Shown: positions 22,815 through 34,267, numbered from the stretch's first letter. The stretch: 64,000 nt of DNA from Metallyticus violacea (GCA_030762175.1 CM060833.1:2705501-2769500); one strand, 5' to 3'. The notes: generated from the letters alone by a model not told the origin. Numbers and translations are program-made.

Positions 22815-22900
22815 ACTTCTCTGCTCTAGCGCTCTGTAATAACCTTCAAAAATTCAACTTGATGAGAAATCCGCTTAGTTTGCGCAGCTCCTGCGTGTTG
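22815..22900 (+). repeat. Solo end motif of repeat E/D
   Basis: CTCTAGCGCTCTGTAATAAC, then AATCCGCTTAGTTTGCGCAG and CTCCTGCGT. The GCGCAG/CTGCGT-type ends can form a 5-6-bp hairpin with a CTC loop. It directly follows the pyrimidine tract and has no body attached. Confidence 0.65.
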
Positions 22901-23114
22901 TTCTGAGCTTCCTGATCTATCTTCCTGTTACATCGTTCTCCACTCTGACTCGTTACTACTGTAGCCAGTTTACAAACCTCTCTCAGGCAGCGATTATTGT
23001 TTGAGATGAATAGCATACCGAAACTAATCAGTAATATGCTAATGGCCCTGGGGTGTTTCTTTGTTCAAATCTGCTGAAGTGGTCAAGTCAAGTTTGTATC
23101 GTTATCGAAAATTG

Positions 23115-23235
23115 TTGGATAGAGAACAGAAAAGATGCACCAAATCGGGGTGATATGGGGGATGTGGAGTCAGGATTGCTACTTTCGTCCTGTTAGCAGA
23201 GTGTGGGCGTGCATTATCGTGCTAATGCAATTTTC
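23115..23235 (-). mobile_element. Small mariner fragment (DNARPHSA region)
   Basis: On minus, the bases near 23220-23130 encode HDNARPHSANRTKVAIL followed by HPPYHPDLV-like residues, the stretch between the second and third catalytic Asp of mos1-type transposases. Flanking parts of the transposase were not recognised. Confidence 0.5.
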
Positions 23236-23239
23236 TGGG

Positions 23240-23760
23240 TCTTCAATTGTGGCTGCTGATAATAATTTCCACGCGACGCTTTCTCTGGGTGTTACTTTTT
23301 GCTCGGACTTTCTTTTACTTGATGTTGACATAGAGGCATCAGCAATAGCCTTGCCGTTGTTCACGCACAAGCAAAGATCCACAATTGCCATGTGTTTTTA
23401 TTTAAAATGTGCGGTACCCATATAACGGACTTTTAAATCTTGCACTGGAATGCAAAAGTGCACAATAATCACATCTGCTAATTCTCGGGTTGACTGACGT
23501 AGACAAAGGAGCTCAGAAGGTCTTCCTGAACGTGCGAATCTCTCTCGTCAAAGAAGCGCTCTTTCAAACGACAAAATCATTTTGCTGCCGTACTTTCTCC
23601 AATAGCTTTCTACACCGTTGAATGTTGCCGTTTTCCTCTAGGGCATATATCAAAGTTTACGTGAGGGGGGGGGGGTTCACAGGCTTCAAATTTTAATACT
23701 AATCCAATTACAGTGGTACTAACATATTTATGGCCTTTTATCTCTGACAACATTTTTAAT
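23240..23760. other. Unassigned
   Basis: Contains a 10-base G run near 23665. The frames at 23135-23425 lie partly on the mariner fragment. Nothing else is supported. Confidence 0.3.
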
Positions 23761-23762
23761 AG

Positions 23763-24017
23763 TATTTAACGACCGTTTTTACTGCTGAGGCACCACAGGC
23801 GGTGGACATGAGATGAAATTATGTATTGGGAAAGGATTTTTTTAAAGATGGAAACGTTCCAGGTCTAAGTTTAGGGTACCTCCCCGGCATTTGCCATTTA
23901 TGAGGACTGAGGAAAACAGAAAAAACCTCAATCAGGGAGGACGGTCCTGGCGGGATTCGAACCCCAGACCTCCCACTCACGAGTCCGTGCCTTAACGACC
24001 TCGGCCACCCGTGACGG
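23763..24017 (-). mobile_element. SINE-A copy 3
   Basis: Minus-strand full-length copy. The head at the right end carries TGGCCGAGGTCGTTAAGG and GGTTCGAATCCCGCC, and the left end finishes at GTTAAATA. Confidence 0.93.
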
Positions 24018-24199
24018 TATCAATAACATAAAATTATAGCATGGAATAACTTACGTTTCCGTATATCTGTGGCTTTCTCGCCCCCTTCTTCACCCAACTT
24101 GAAGTGTATTCTGACCACCCTGTTCATGGTGCTGAGTGACATCCCTACATCGACAGTGGAAATTCAACGAATTTCCTTAGAGCTTCATAGAGAAGCAAC

Positions 24200-25270
24200 A
24201 CCAGAGCAACGAACTTAAAAGAACAAGTCAAGTCCTAACATCAAACAATCATTTTCATTAAACTCTTGAAATGTTTTAAAGCTTTCAAAATATGCACTTG
24301 TTTCTATCACTTGCCATTGCTCTATTTCACAAATTTCTCATGTTTTGTTTCCCGTGAAGAGCACACATTTAATTTTATTTAGTGTTTCATTTTCCGCACT
24401 ATGTTTATCGCAAATACGGTCGAGATTTCTTAAATGTTCCACATTTCGTGCATGTAGATGTGAAATTTTGAGTGATTGTTTTTTTATAGAAGTTTAATTA
24501 AATGTGAGACCCCATTTATCGTCCCATGCAAGATCATTAAAAGGATAATGTTATTGTAACTGATCATTTGTAACAAGATTCGCTTGCCAAACTTGCTAAA
24601 TCTGCAATGTATTTCTCTGTATCATCATGGATGAGCCATCATAATGGACTTGTGGCACAGGAAAAGAACATAAACTGTCAGATAGATTATCCTCCAATGG
24701 GTGTCAAAAGCTTCGTGTTTTTTTAAAAATGTTACTTTAAAACACAATATATTTTCTCGTTTAGAAGAAGCATAAAAATTATTAACAATGTGTAATGTGG
24801 GGTGTCTGTTCCTATAGTTGGTGCCAGCAATGGACGAAACATGAGCTCTGTACGGCAGGCAACTCTGCCCCTTTCTGTCGTAAGAAAGTTTTTCGATTCA
24901 GCTATAATAATCTTCAATTCTACCTCACATAAAATCTTTCCTTCGTTTCAAAAAACGGAGATGGCGCACTAGAAAATACAGTTCATTTTGAGTATAAACA
25001 TTTGTAGATCCGTCTGTCATTAAGGAAAAGTATTTATCATAAAGAATTATTTCATCTTGACTGTCTACAACCCCCTTCTCAATGTTTACGAATTAAGAGG
25101 TACATATTTCGTTGTGTGGGGATTCTCCCTTACTTCGAATTAAAGAAGATACAGCTTGCCGATTTAGCGCTTTTTCACTTTCATTTTGTTGAATTATCTG
25201 CGCATGGTTGGAGCGTTTAATTCCTGTAATTTTCTACTTGGGGTGCTTCCGGTAATTTTTCTACACTGCG
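24200..25270 (-). mobile_element. Possible hAT-like (ZNF862/DUF4371 type) transposase relic
   Basis: On minus near 25190-24930, one frame reads QIIQQNESEKALNRQAVSSL and, after a stop, YFSLMTDGSTNVYTQNELYF. The segment MTDGSTNVxTQNE closely resembles the catalytic-domain start of ZNF862-like hAT-derived proteins. A later piece near 24650-24590 (SMMIQRNTLQI) may match a more C-terminal block. Many stops are present. Recognition is from family resemblance only. Confidence 0.35.
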
Positions 25271-25459
25271 CCTTCTTCTTCATTTTTTAGCTTCAATATA
25301 ATTCTTAAATTTGCAAAAAGCCCCAGCCCGATCGGGGTCAAAGTACAACAATGTTTGCTGGTACTTAATCTCTGTTTCAACACTTTTTGCAATTTGTTCA
25401 GGATGGGTTGTTTGACGCCCGTTTTTATCAACGTCCCTTTCAATTCAGAGAGCATTCCA

Positions 25460-25738
25460 CCACGGGTGGCCGAGGTCGTTAAGGCGCAGACTCATGAGCG
25501 GGAGGTCTGGGGTTCGAATCCCGCCAGGACCGTCCTCCCTGACTGGGGTTTTTTCCTAGGTTTTCCTCAGTCCTCATAACTGGCAAATACCGGAGAGGTA
25601 CCCTAAACTTAGGCCTGGAAAGCATCCTTCCTTAAAAAAAATATCGTTTCCCAGTATATAATTCCATCTCATTATCATCAGTGTCCACCGCCTGTGGTGC
25701 CTCAGTAGTAAAAACGGGCGTTAAACACTATTAAAAAA
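25460..25738 (+). mobile_element. SINE-A copy 4, near consensus
   Basis: A box TGGCCGAGGTCGTTAAGG, B box GGTTCGAATCCCGCC, full body and an ACACTATTAAAAAAAA tail. The seven-base TCAGAGA occurs both upstream (25445) and just after the tail (25741), a weak candidate target duplication. Confidence 0.94.
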
Positions 25739-25749
25739 AATCAGAGAAT

Positions 25750-25975
25750 GAAATGGTCCACAAATTTTGCTCAGATGTCTCTTTTTTCATGCTTGAGGTT
25801 CTTTATCGTGCCGTAAATGTACGACGCGGGACCCACAGCTTTACTTCCCTTCCGAAGGAAGCCATACTTAGGATTTTTACGCACAAAAAAATCCGTCGAC
25901 CCTGGCCGAAATCGAAGCCGCGATCTTAGGTTTTAGGCGGCAAATATCGTTACCACTACACCACCAGGAAGGTTA
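25750..25975 (-). mobile_element. SINE-B copy 5, 3'-truncated
   Basis: Minus-strand copy with the head at the right end (ACCACTACACCACCAGGA read on plus). It lacks the usual 3' end. Its truncated end lies about 10 bases from the tail of SINE-A copy 4, so the two SINEs meet tail to tail. Confidence 0.9.
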
Positions 25976-25984
25976 AATTTTATT

Positions 25985-26560
25985 GCGAGAAATTACAATT
26001 TGAAAATAATGAAACACTAGAATCAAATCTCAAATGCTAATGTGGTAGGAAACTTAATAACCCCAGGAAATCAAGTAATTGCTTAGGAAAACACAAAATA
26101 AATGAAAAAATGATCAATAACATTGCAGTAGCAGTTTCTACTCTCAAGAAAATGAGCTTATAATGTTGCCGACCTTTAGAGAACACGAGGCTGTAATAAT
26201 GTAAACATTACCACAGCATTTCCGTTCTATATATTTATCCAGAAAGTGCAATTACTTTGAGTCATTTAAAAGGTCATACTAGCCCATGGCCGGAGGAGGG
26301 GGGTTGATATCCCCATTTTTATAAATTCATTTTAAAGTCCTTAACTATATAGAATTGAGGTAATCGAAAATTGTTTGTGAAATTTTATCTGAATTTTATG
26401 TATTTGGTGTGCTGAACTGAAATATGACCACCATTTTTCTACATCATATAAAGTTAATTTGAAATATGGGAAAAGAGTAGATTAATTCACATTATGACCA
26501 AAACATGTGCTCTGAAAATAAAATAAAATATCATCATATGGTCTTTCAAATCAGAAAATC
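25985..26560. other. No recognised feature
   Basis: AT-rich sequence between SINE-B copy 5 and the decayed orphan-family fragment. Nothing supported. Confidence 0.4.
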
Positions 26561-26565
26561 ACTCC

Positions 26566-26905
26566 CAATGTTTATTTAGCTTTGTAGATTGTGATAATGA
26601 CTTTCTCGTTTTCTCTCCAAGTTGTTTTCGCAATCGTCTGCCGTAGTAACCTCTCTCTCTGTTCTTCGCGTAGAGCACCAACATTTTCGGGAAAGTAATC
26701 CAAATGGGAATGTACCTTCAGACTCATTGAACAGCCTTAACATATACACTTAGTGCTTGTAGTGTTCAAGAAATGTCTTACAAGCTTCCTATCTGTTAAG
26801 AGTTTCCGAATATATGGACCCTTCTGAGAGGCCCGGAAATTTGCTGCGCAAGTTTTGAGAACACTTTCCCTCGTTTATATGAAGTGGAGCAACATGTTTC
26901 CAGGT
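26566..26905 (-). pseudogene. Decayed copy of the ERFHQDI orphan family
   Basis: On minus, 26727-26650 encodes MSLKVHSHLDYFPENVGAL followed by REEQRER. It aligns with the MSLKIHFLHSHLDFFP...EHGERFHQ region of the gene at 43093-43770, with a three-residue gap after KVH. Further upstream on minus (~26860-26800) another frame gives LRSKFPGLSEGSIY, equivalent to the IIEKFSKLSDAKVKEGIF block of the 43-kb protein. Stops and frameshifts separate the blocks and the C-terminal MEQRYQGRW block was not found. No TIR like the 43-kb element's was seen around it. It is an older copy than the one at 43 kb. Confidence 0.6.
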
Positions 26906-27019
26906 GATAAACAGCCACTCATTGTATTTCAGTTTGGAGAGTGTCCTGTAGTTGTGAAGAAGGTGCTTTGAGATGAATCAACAAAAAGTCTCCACATCAA
27001 CTGAATGTTAAATTGCTTA

Positions 27020-27254
27020 AACAGTTCGAAGGACCTTCGAGAAATGAAATTTAAGTTGTGACGATGAAGTGATGGATGCTGTTTATGCTCATTTTGCAGA
27101 CAAGACATCGGACTATTTGGGGGGGGGGGTTGAAATGTGAATGTAAAGATGTGAGAAGTGTATTGAAACAAAGGGCAACTATATTGAAAGCGAAATATAG
27201 TTTTTGTCCTTATCATACCCAGAAAATGGTTAGGCCGGAAACTTATGGACCTAC
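27020..27254 (+). mobile_element. 3' end of a DD34D mariner, truncated copy
   Basis: Encodes the transposase C-terminus in pieces (DLREMKFKL region, VMDAVYAHFADKTSDYLGG). It ends at the family inverted repeat, reading GCCGGAAACTTATGGAC then CTACTCTCG before a TA. It matches the last ~230 bases of the copies at 35800 and 48809. An 11-base G run interrupts the frame at ~27119-27129. The 5' four fifths of the element are absent. Confidence 0.85.
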
Positions 27255-27259
27255 TCTCG

Positions 27260-29310
27260 TATACCCACAGTTTTCTCGGAGTATATTCCAAAACACTAAA
27301 ACTGAATTAGTTTTTCGTTTCTCTTGAAAAATACCTCCTAGTTGTGAATTATGCTGGATATCAATAACTCCATTTTTCAGATTTCTAATCTCAGGTACAA
27401 AAATTGACAATCCACTTTCATCTGTTGTCGCTACTGACCTGGGATTTTCGAATAGTTGAAATAGCCTTCGAAGTTTTTGAAAAGCATTAAATCATGGGGA
27501 AGTACATTCAGCAACTATAAAAAGAGTTTCAAGTTTATTTCTTCCTCCGAGTTTTCTTGAATAAAATGTTAAAAGAGTAGATAACTAATTAAAATCGTTA
27601 TTACTCAGTTCCTCTGTATATATTTCCAATATTTGTTCCAGAGAAAAATGGCACTATTAGCAAGTAATAAGCTTGTTTTTACCTTGCATTCGAACACGGA
27701 CATCATCCAGTATTCCTGTTATATCAGTTAGGAGGCAACCTTTAGCCTAGTCTAGTCTTTATGTTGTTCACATAAAACAGTTTTATTTCATGACGAATAT
27801 TAAAAAATTGTTTAAGAACTCTTTTTTACTTAACTACCTTAATTCACTGTGATATGTAACATCACTAAGCTGTGTATTAAGTTCTTTAAGAACTCCATGA
27901 AGTCATGCTTTAGTTCATGTGATGAAATGAAGTTAACAATTTTAATTTCTTTCTCACAGATTTGAAAGTTTCATTAAATTAGCAACAGATTTTCTTCATG
28001 TAAATTGCAACGGTATGTTAATAACTGGAGTGTGTTTAAATGTTTTTGTAACCCAGAAATATGGGAACCTACCTACCACTGAAGCCCAAAACACTGATGT
28101 AAGTTTATCAAGTCAATTTTGAAAATGATTAACTGCTTCAAAACAAGTTGTTCCTCGTGTCTTCCTTTATAATTACGACATTGACAAACAAAAACAACTG
28201 AGAGATGCGCTGATAAACAAGAGCAAAGCTGAAATAATCACATTCACGAATGTCTTCTAATAATTGACATAACTACTGATAGGTTTGTATATAAAGCATC
28301 TGTCCCGATATTGCAACACAAGTACAGTGTCGCTTACGGCTGTTTCATTTTACGTGCCTGTTGTTGTCAACTACAGTAGTGTAATTTATTGTTCAGACAC
28401 CATTGACATTTTTAATGCATTTAGTTTTTCTAGTCTTAAATCAATATTTGCTGTCAACATATTGTTATGTCTATAATCTTGTATTATGTCACGACATAAT
28501 AATAAACACATGACCTTCGGTTTTTTACAGGTATTACGAAAAGAATCGTGCTTCCAACTTCACGAAGGACTCTTCTATCCCCTTCCAGTATTCTCTTTTT
28601 TCAAAAAAACACCAGTTATTACTAAACGCTGCACTTGAGTAAACCTACCGCTATAAAGAACTGTTCAAGCTGAAGTAAACAAAACAATAAAGTATCGAGT
28701 TGCTTATATCTTGTTAAATAGGTTCATTATTACAGCTTTAGACGACAATGAACAAATTAAAACGACCAGTCAAGCAATAATACACATCATTGTTGAATGA
28801 ACACGCGCGCCACTACTAGGAACGATACAGGGATGTCCAACGTTTCATAGTTTTAAGTAAATGTAACAAAAGTAAAATTAGTGATTTAAATATAGTTTAT
28901 TCTAATGATACATCTTTATCACGAGACGAAGATGATATTAAAAATAATAATTGCAAATTTTCTTAGCAATAACTGTATTTATTTCTCTAACTATAAATGA
29001 ACTAAGCCTTTTCGAGATAAAGTTACCTTACCGTTGCAATTTACGTATCAAATGTAACCTACTTTACAACTTGATAAGATATGACTCATTGATAAATACC
29101 GTGACACACTTTAGGCTGCATTATAATGGAACAATGCTCTACTCGAGGAATAAAGCAGACACAATAGAAACAGCTCAGGTATTTCTGACTGCTTGATTAT
29201 AGAGATGGCTTTTATTGCTATTTTTTTTTTTAAAGTATGACATCGGAATCGTTACAGTAATTATTGTCCAATGAAATGTGTAAAGTTGGCAACAGTTAGC
29301 ACTATCCGCT
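27260..29310. other. No recognised feature
   Basis: A long AT-rich stretch without a domain, SINE or tandem array that I can support. Short frames at 28285-28476 and 28951-29196 are unremarkable. Confidence 0.4.
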
Positions 29311-29314
29311 GCAA

Positions 29315-29580
29315 CCGGGTGGCCGAGGTCTTTAAGGCGCGGAATTGTGAGAGGGAGGTCTGGGGTTCGCTTCTCACCAGGGCCGTCCTCTTTGACTGAG
29401 GGATTTTCCAGCTTTTCCTCAGTCTTCATAAATGGAAAATCCCTAAACTTAGGCCTGGAACGTTTACTTCCTTAAAAAATACTCCATTTCCAATATATCA
29501 TTTCATCTCATGTATCATCAGTGTCCACTGTCTGTAGTGCCTCAGTACTAAAAACGGGCGTTAAACCCTATCCAAAAAAA
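29315..29580 (+). mobile_element. SINE-A copy 5
   Basis: A box TGGCCGAGGTCTTTAAGG, B box GGTTCGCTTCTC (damaged), body with a ~13-base deletion after AAATGG, tail TTAAACCCTATCC then A-rich. Confidence 0.92.
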
Positions 29581-29584
29581 TCTA

Positions 29585-31195
29585 AACAACAAATATATTT
29601 TTTTTCCTAATAAAAGACAGCGTGTTGCAGAAGATCATCTATTGAAAGAAATGTTAGTGATGCTCAATTACTTAGTGATTTTTCGAACACTGTTCCTCTG
29701 ACCCAAAAAACGGGAGTGTGCAATTGGTTGTACATTAACCGCAATAGAGGTGGGGCTTTCGCAAATTGTGTGAAAATTATAAGCAGGTTGTAAAAAAATG
29801 CAAGTGGAGTGTTCATTTCTGTACATCTCACTAAATTCAGAAAAGCTACCGGAAGTATGAGAAAACCAGAAGAACACGCAAAAGCAATTGCATTCGAAAA
29901 TTGTAGCTTTCAAATATTAAACGCTCTCTAGTTCAATAAAAGTGAAAAATCGTTGATTGGTAAGCTTCACCTTCATTAATCAGAAGTAAGGAAATGTGAA
30001 AATGTACTTGGAAAACCTTGAGAAGTGTGTTACATTGCAGAGTGAAAGGTCCACTGCTTCGGAATTATTACATTGTAGACAATTTCCCATTACAAATTAT
30101 TTTCCTTAATGACAATGAAATGTATAAATGTTTGTAGTCAAAACGAACTATCCTTATAAGTTGAAGTTTCCGCCGGAAAGGTTTGTATGTCTGGTGAAAC
30201 TGAAATAACAAAATCTTTCTTACAACACACTAGTAACATGATCTTTCAATGGTGCAGCTAATTTTAGTGTTCCATCACTAGGGTCTGCGCTCGTTTATCA
30301 GAAAAAAAGGGGACACGAGTCGGCAAACATTCACTGCAGAGCATATGTTTTATCGATTAATGTCACCAACTGTAGGAATAAACACCCAATAATAACAAGC
30401 ACATTACATAAAAAATGTAATTTCCTAAAAAATGCTTCTCGCAAACGCTCAGCGGTTCCAACCGACACTCTTGGCCGGCCTGTTCGCTATCCATCAAACA
30501 AGCAGCCAGTCGCTTCAAACATTTTGAATTCTGCACGAATTATTTTGACTGTAGATGGTTCTTGTTGATGTTTCGTATGAAATCGTGTTGTACCGTCACA
30601 ACAGACTCATGTTTAGCGAATTGTAAGACGCAGAAATCTCTATGTGCACCAGTGAACGAAATATTTAGCCCTCCAGCGGTTAAATCTAAAACTACACCAT
30701 GGCATCTATTACGAAAACAAACATGATGACACACTCTTCCCGTTGACATCGTTGCAATGGCTTTTGTTCTATCGGCACCTGAAACGAAGAAAGAACTGAA
30801 AAATCATCCTGTATAATGCGTTTGCTGCAGAGAAGTCACAGGAGAAGGTTTAATTGCTATATGCAAAACGAGTACTGATAAAAAGCATTACTGTAGCTTA
30901 AAGGCGTCATATATCTCGTAGCGAGGAAGTTCAAGGTTCTTTTCTTCGCACGCACATCTGGCGGAGTAGAGTGGCAGCTCAATATTCGCCTTCTTACAGC
31001 AGAAAGTTGTCTTTGGGAGTAAAAACTGCCAATCTTAAAGAATTTGTTGTAGCTCAATGCTCGTTAACTCAACTTAATGACTGTATAGTAAAATAAAATA
31101 AATACATTAATAGAAAAAATGAAATTATAATCACTCTTTTGGGAAATGTATAATTATTTAATAGCTAGTTTTCAACCGTATAAAGGGAAATAACA
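29585..31195. other. No recognised feature
   Basis: Frames such as 29668-29913 and 30540-30749 carry no family signature. A short CG-richer patch near 30445-30500 also gives nothing recognisable. Confidence 0.4.
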
Positions 31196-31199
31196 CCAA

Positions 31200-31430
31200 A
31201 AGAATTTTACTGGTTATGAGAAGGTCTTAGACAAAATATTTAAAACTGAAAACCGATGGTGCACTTTCCAAGTTATAACTTAAGGAACGCTGTGGGTGAA
31301 TTTTCAAAATGCCATATTTTTGTTGGTTTTTCTGCACATTCTGGGAAATTTTAATTGAATTTAAACATAAACTAACACCCATGGGACATTTTGAATATGT
31401 GAAAATGAAGTTTTGAGAAAAAACGCTGTT
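31200..31430 (-). repeat. Repeat F, copy 1
   Basis: On minus, the segment with ATAAAACAGCGTTTTTTCTC, AAAACTTCATTTTCACATAT and AATTTCCCAGAATGTGCAGA matches 52655-52770 on plus at high identity over at least 110 bases. It adjoins the end of repeat E. Function unknown. Confidence 0.7.
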
Positions 31431-31581
31431 TTATAGCTACAACTAAACGAATTCCTCACGAAGTAGAGTAACTTTAAAATAGAATATAAATCCCAACTTA
31501 TGTCCATATTAAATAATTGAATGAAATAAGTTATGGCATTTTTGTGTATTAAGGGAACAAAATTATAATTCTTACAATCTA

Positions 31582-32152
31582 CCGAGGATGCAAAAAATGT
31601 ATACACACTTTCACAGTAGATATCTATTTAATATATTTCAAAGTTGGACCGAAAAACAACAGTAATGTGTAGTATGATGTTCTGTAAACAGATGTAACTC
31701 ACATTACGTTATGCAGCATTGCTACAACAAAATGGAGCCAAGATTATCGTTTGAACAGCGGAAGCAATTTTGAAGTGGTATTTGAAAATCGAGAATGTTG
31801 TTGAAGTTCAAAGGCAATGGAGACGTGTGTACAGAACAGAACAGAACCGCCAACGCGATTAACAATTGCACGCATTCGAGACAAATTTGAGACTCGTGAT
31901 ACCATATGCGATGTCCACACTGGCAGCACTTCGGGAAGAAATTGAAACGGCAACCGCCGAGGACACTTTCGCAAACGTTGCTCAATCAGTAGTTCAACGT
32001 ACTCAGAAGTGTATCGACGCCGATGGTGGGCATTTTGAGCAACTGTTGTAACTGTAAAAGTCTAAGATGATTAGTGCTAATTAATTCAGTTTTGTTATGT
32101 TAATACAGTTTTTTCTTTGCTTGAAATGTGTATACATTTTAGGCACCCTCTG
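31582..32152 (+). mobile_element. 571-bp internally deleted mariner (ITmD37E-like), copy 1
   Basis: The termini are inverted repeats: left CCGAGGATGCAAAAAATG, right reading on minus CAGAGGGTGCCTAAAATG, both followed by TATACACA-type sequence and flanked by TA. Internally an N-terminal start (MEPRLSFEQRKQF, ~31733) is joined to a C-terminal part ending QKCIDADGGHFEQLL at 32048, typical of IS630/Tc1-mariner transposases. The catalytic core is deleted. Comparison with repeat E copy 1 shows the empty TA site. Confidence 0.85.
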
Positions 32153-32181
32153 TATAAGTGTTACAACAGAGAAACCAAATG

Positions 32182-32232
<51 letters not shown>
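32182..32232. repeat. (ATT)n microsatellite inside repeat E copy 2
   Basis: Uninterrupted ATT units flanked on the right by the repeat-E segment CACAAAAATTAATGGTATAC, as at 3290 and (reversed) 58150. Confidence 0.95.
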
Positions 32233-32329
32233 TAGATGAAACCACAAAAATTAATGGTATACTGTTAACTAAATGAAATATATGACCACTGATAGACAAA
32301 GCTATACTATGTGGGTGTTTTTAACAAAC

Positions 32330-33500
32330 ACCTTTACTCGTTGTCTTATAATTTTGAAAATATTTCTCAAAATAGTCCCCGTTGGATGCAATACACCTGT
32401 CCCAGTCTTCAAGGACACGCTGTAAACCATTTATGACAGGCACGTCAGAATCACCTGCATAGCCTTCACCACTGCTCTGATGATGGAAAATGTTTCTCAT
32501 GAAGCTGTTTCTTCAATTTGGGTAAAAGGAAAACGTCACAAGGGGCTAAAACTGAATTGTAGTGAGGATAATGGACATACTTCACGTTCTTTTTGTAAAA
32601 TATTCAGCAAAAACATTTGGGGTATGTGACCGTGCATTATCGTAGTGCAACGTTCAGCTTGTCGCACGGAAATATGCGTGTGATTAGACTTTGCAGAGAT
32701 TTTTTTTGTTTAATTTATTTACGGACGCTCTTTAACATCTCAGGTATCAGCCTGACGTGAAACGGATGACAAATTTTGCTCAGATGTCTATTCTTTCAGG
32801 CTTGAGATTCTTTATAGTGCCGTAAATGTACGACACGGAACCCACGGCTTTACTTCCCTTCCGAAGGAAGCCATACTTAGGATTTTTACGCCCAAAAAAA
32901 TCCATCGATCCTGGCCGGGTTTGAACCCGCGATCTTGGGTTTAGAAGGAAAGTATAGTAACCAATACACCACCAGGACCGACTGACTTTGCAGAGAGGAC
33001 TTGTTGGTAAACCATTCCTTGAATATCGAAAAATGACATGACAATAACTTTCCCAGCAGAAGTAACCACTTTTGATGATAACTCTCAGGATCGAAATAAG
33101 TACAAGTTTTATCAGCAAGATTATCTTTGAAAGAAACTGCACATCTTCAACTGCATACAGCAGTCTTGAAACCGTGCAACTTTTCAGTTACCAACAGGTG
33201 GATAGCATCCAGTGATATTTTCAGAATGACAGCAGCAGTGTACACGCTTTCTTCCGTTAGAGCACAAACTGGAGCGTTGGGTCCACCTTTCTTTAAAACG
33301 AATACCTCTCCTCTTTAATCATTTTAAACCGTCTTCGCGATGTATTTCATAGGGAAAAGAAATTCCTACAGACGTTTGCTGAAGATTTCTTGGGACAAAA
33401 GCAGAATTTCAGAGCAGCATGTTGTTTGTCACATGTCACCTGTATTTTGCGGTAGGCGGAACTGCACAACTCTCACAGGCTGGAACCGGAAGTGACAACA
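32330..33500 (-). mobile_element. Degenerate mariner relic 5, carrying a SINE-B
   Basis: On minus, ~33095-33005 encodes KVVTSAGKVIVMSFFDIQGM-like residues and 32580-32480 reads VLAPCDVFLLPKLKKQLHEK, the third catalytic region. The C-terminal part runs to about 32340. The SINE-B at 32700-32983 lies inside the transposase and is younger than it. Frames are broken in several places. Confidence 0.8.
32700..32983 (-). mobile_element. SINE-B copy 6 with 13-bp target duplication
   Basis: Minus-strand, full length. The 13 bases GACTTTGCAGAGA occur at 32687-32699 and again at 32984-32996, flanking the element exactly. A T-rich run (A-rich on the SINE strand) follows the left duplication. This is the signature of LINE-mediated retroposition. 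Confidence 0.95.
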
Positions 33501-33599
33501 GTGAAAATAATACCACCTTAAGCTAACAAAATATTGTGAAGTAAATTTTAGCTCAAATATTACGCATGTAAAAAGATATGATCATTTTTATTGAATATG

Positions 33600-34200
33600 G
33601 TCCATGGCAACCTGACGTTTTTAACATACAAAATTAACAACTTACGATATACTAAAATTGTAATAGTATAAATTACAATACGTTATTGAATGTCATCTGG
33701 GGACGTGACAATTTCTAAATAGGGGCTATTCACTTACGCTGTCACACAGATTCTGTAGTGCATATTGCACCATTTTGTTTGGTACGGCTGTGAATTTCTC
33801 CTGTATAGCCTCCTTAAGTTCGTTAATGTTCCTTGGTTTCCTCGTGTGCACTTTCTTGAGGTAACACCAAAGAAAGTAGTCACATGGCCCGAGAGAACGT
33901 GCTCCTCCTCTGGAAATATTTTTTTAACCATTGTAATGGACACTTTGGCAGCGTGGGCTGTAGCCACATCTTGCTGAAACTAGAGATAATGGAGTATGTG
34001 TCGATCAGAAGTCACTGTGACAGCTTTATAAGGAACTAAACTGGCAACGTCGCACCTCATTTAAATTGTTCACTGCTCTATTTCAATGAAAGTGTGCTTC
34101 ATTATTCATTAACAGCAAGGACGTTGAGAAATCATTTGCTTTATCATTCAACTCTTGTAAAGATGAAACTATAAATCTTTATGCAGAATTCTTCTCGAAC
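33600..34200 (-). mobile_element. Degenerate mariner-like transposase relic 6
   Basis: On minus, 33967-33734 encodes ATAHAAKVSITMVKKIFPEE, a recognisable second-Asp region preceded by FQQDV (Gly to Val after the Asp). Then in another frame a WGYLKKVHTRKPRN-like stretch corresponds to the third region. The C-terminus LYRRNSQPYQTKWCNMHYRI lies near 33800. No N-terminal domain is seen. TIR boundaries were not determined. Confidence 0.6.
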
Positions 34201-34267
34201 AGGTACATAAGGCAGCAGCGACCATCCCTTCCATGTTTTGTGGTGTTCTCACAAGACCTGGTGTTTA

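Larger units (their letters stand above)
31430..32330 (-). repeat. Repeat E, copy 2 (minus), split by a mariner derivative
   Basis: 31430-31579 and 32155-32330 together match 3110-3360 of copy 1. The two halves are separated by the 571-bp element at 31582-32152. An (ATT)n run at 32182-32232 sits at the same internal position as in the other copies. The copy is truncated near 32330, where a mariner relic begins. Confidence 0.75.

Noticed and set aside
31438..31460. Similarity of AATTCCTCACGAAGTAGAG to the 41-bp satellite monomer at 1161
   Set aside because: The match is only ~19 bases and the sequence is better explained as the end motif of repeat E. Common origin is not demonstrable by eye.
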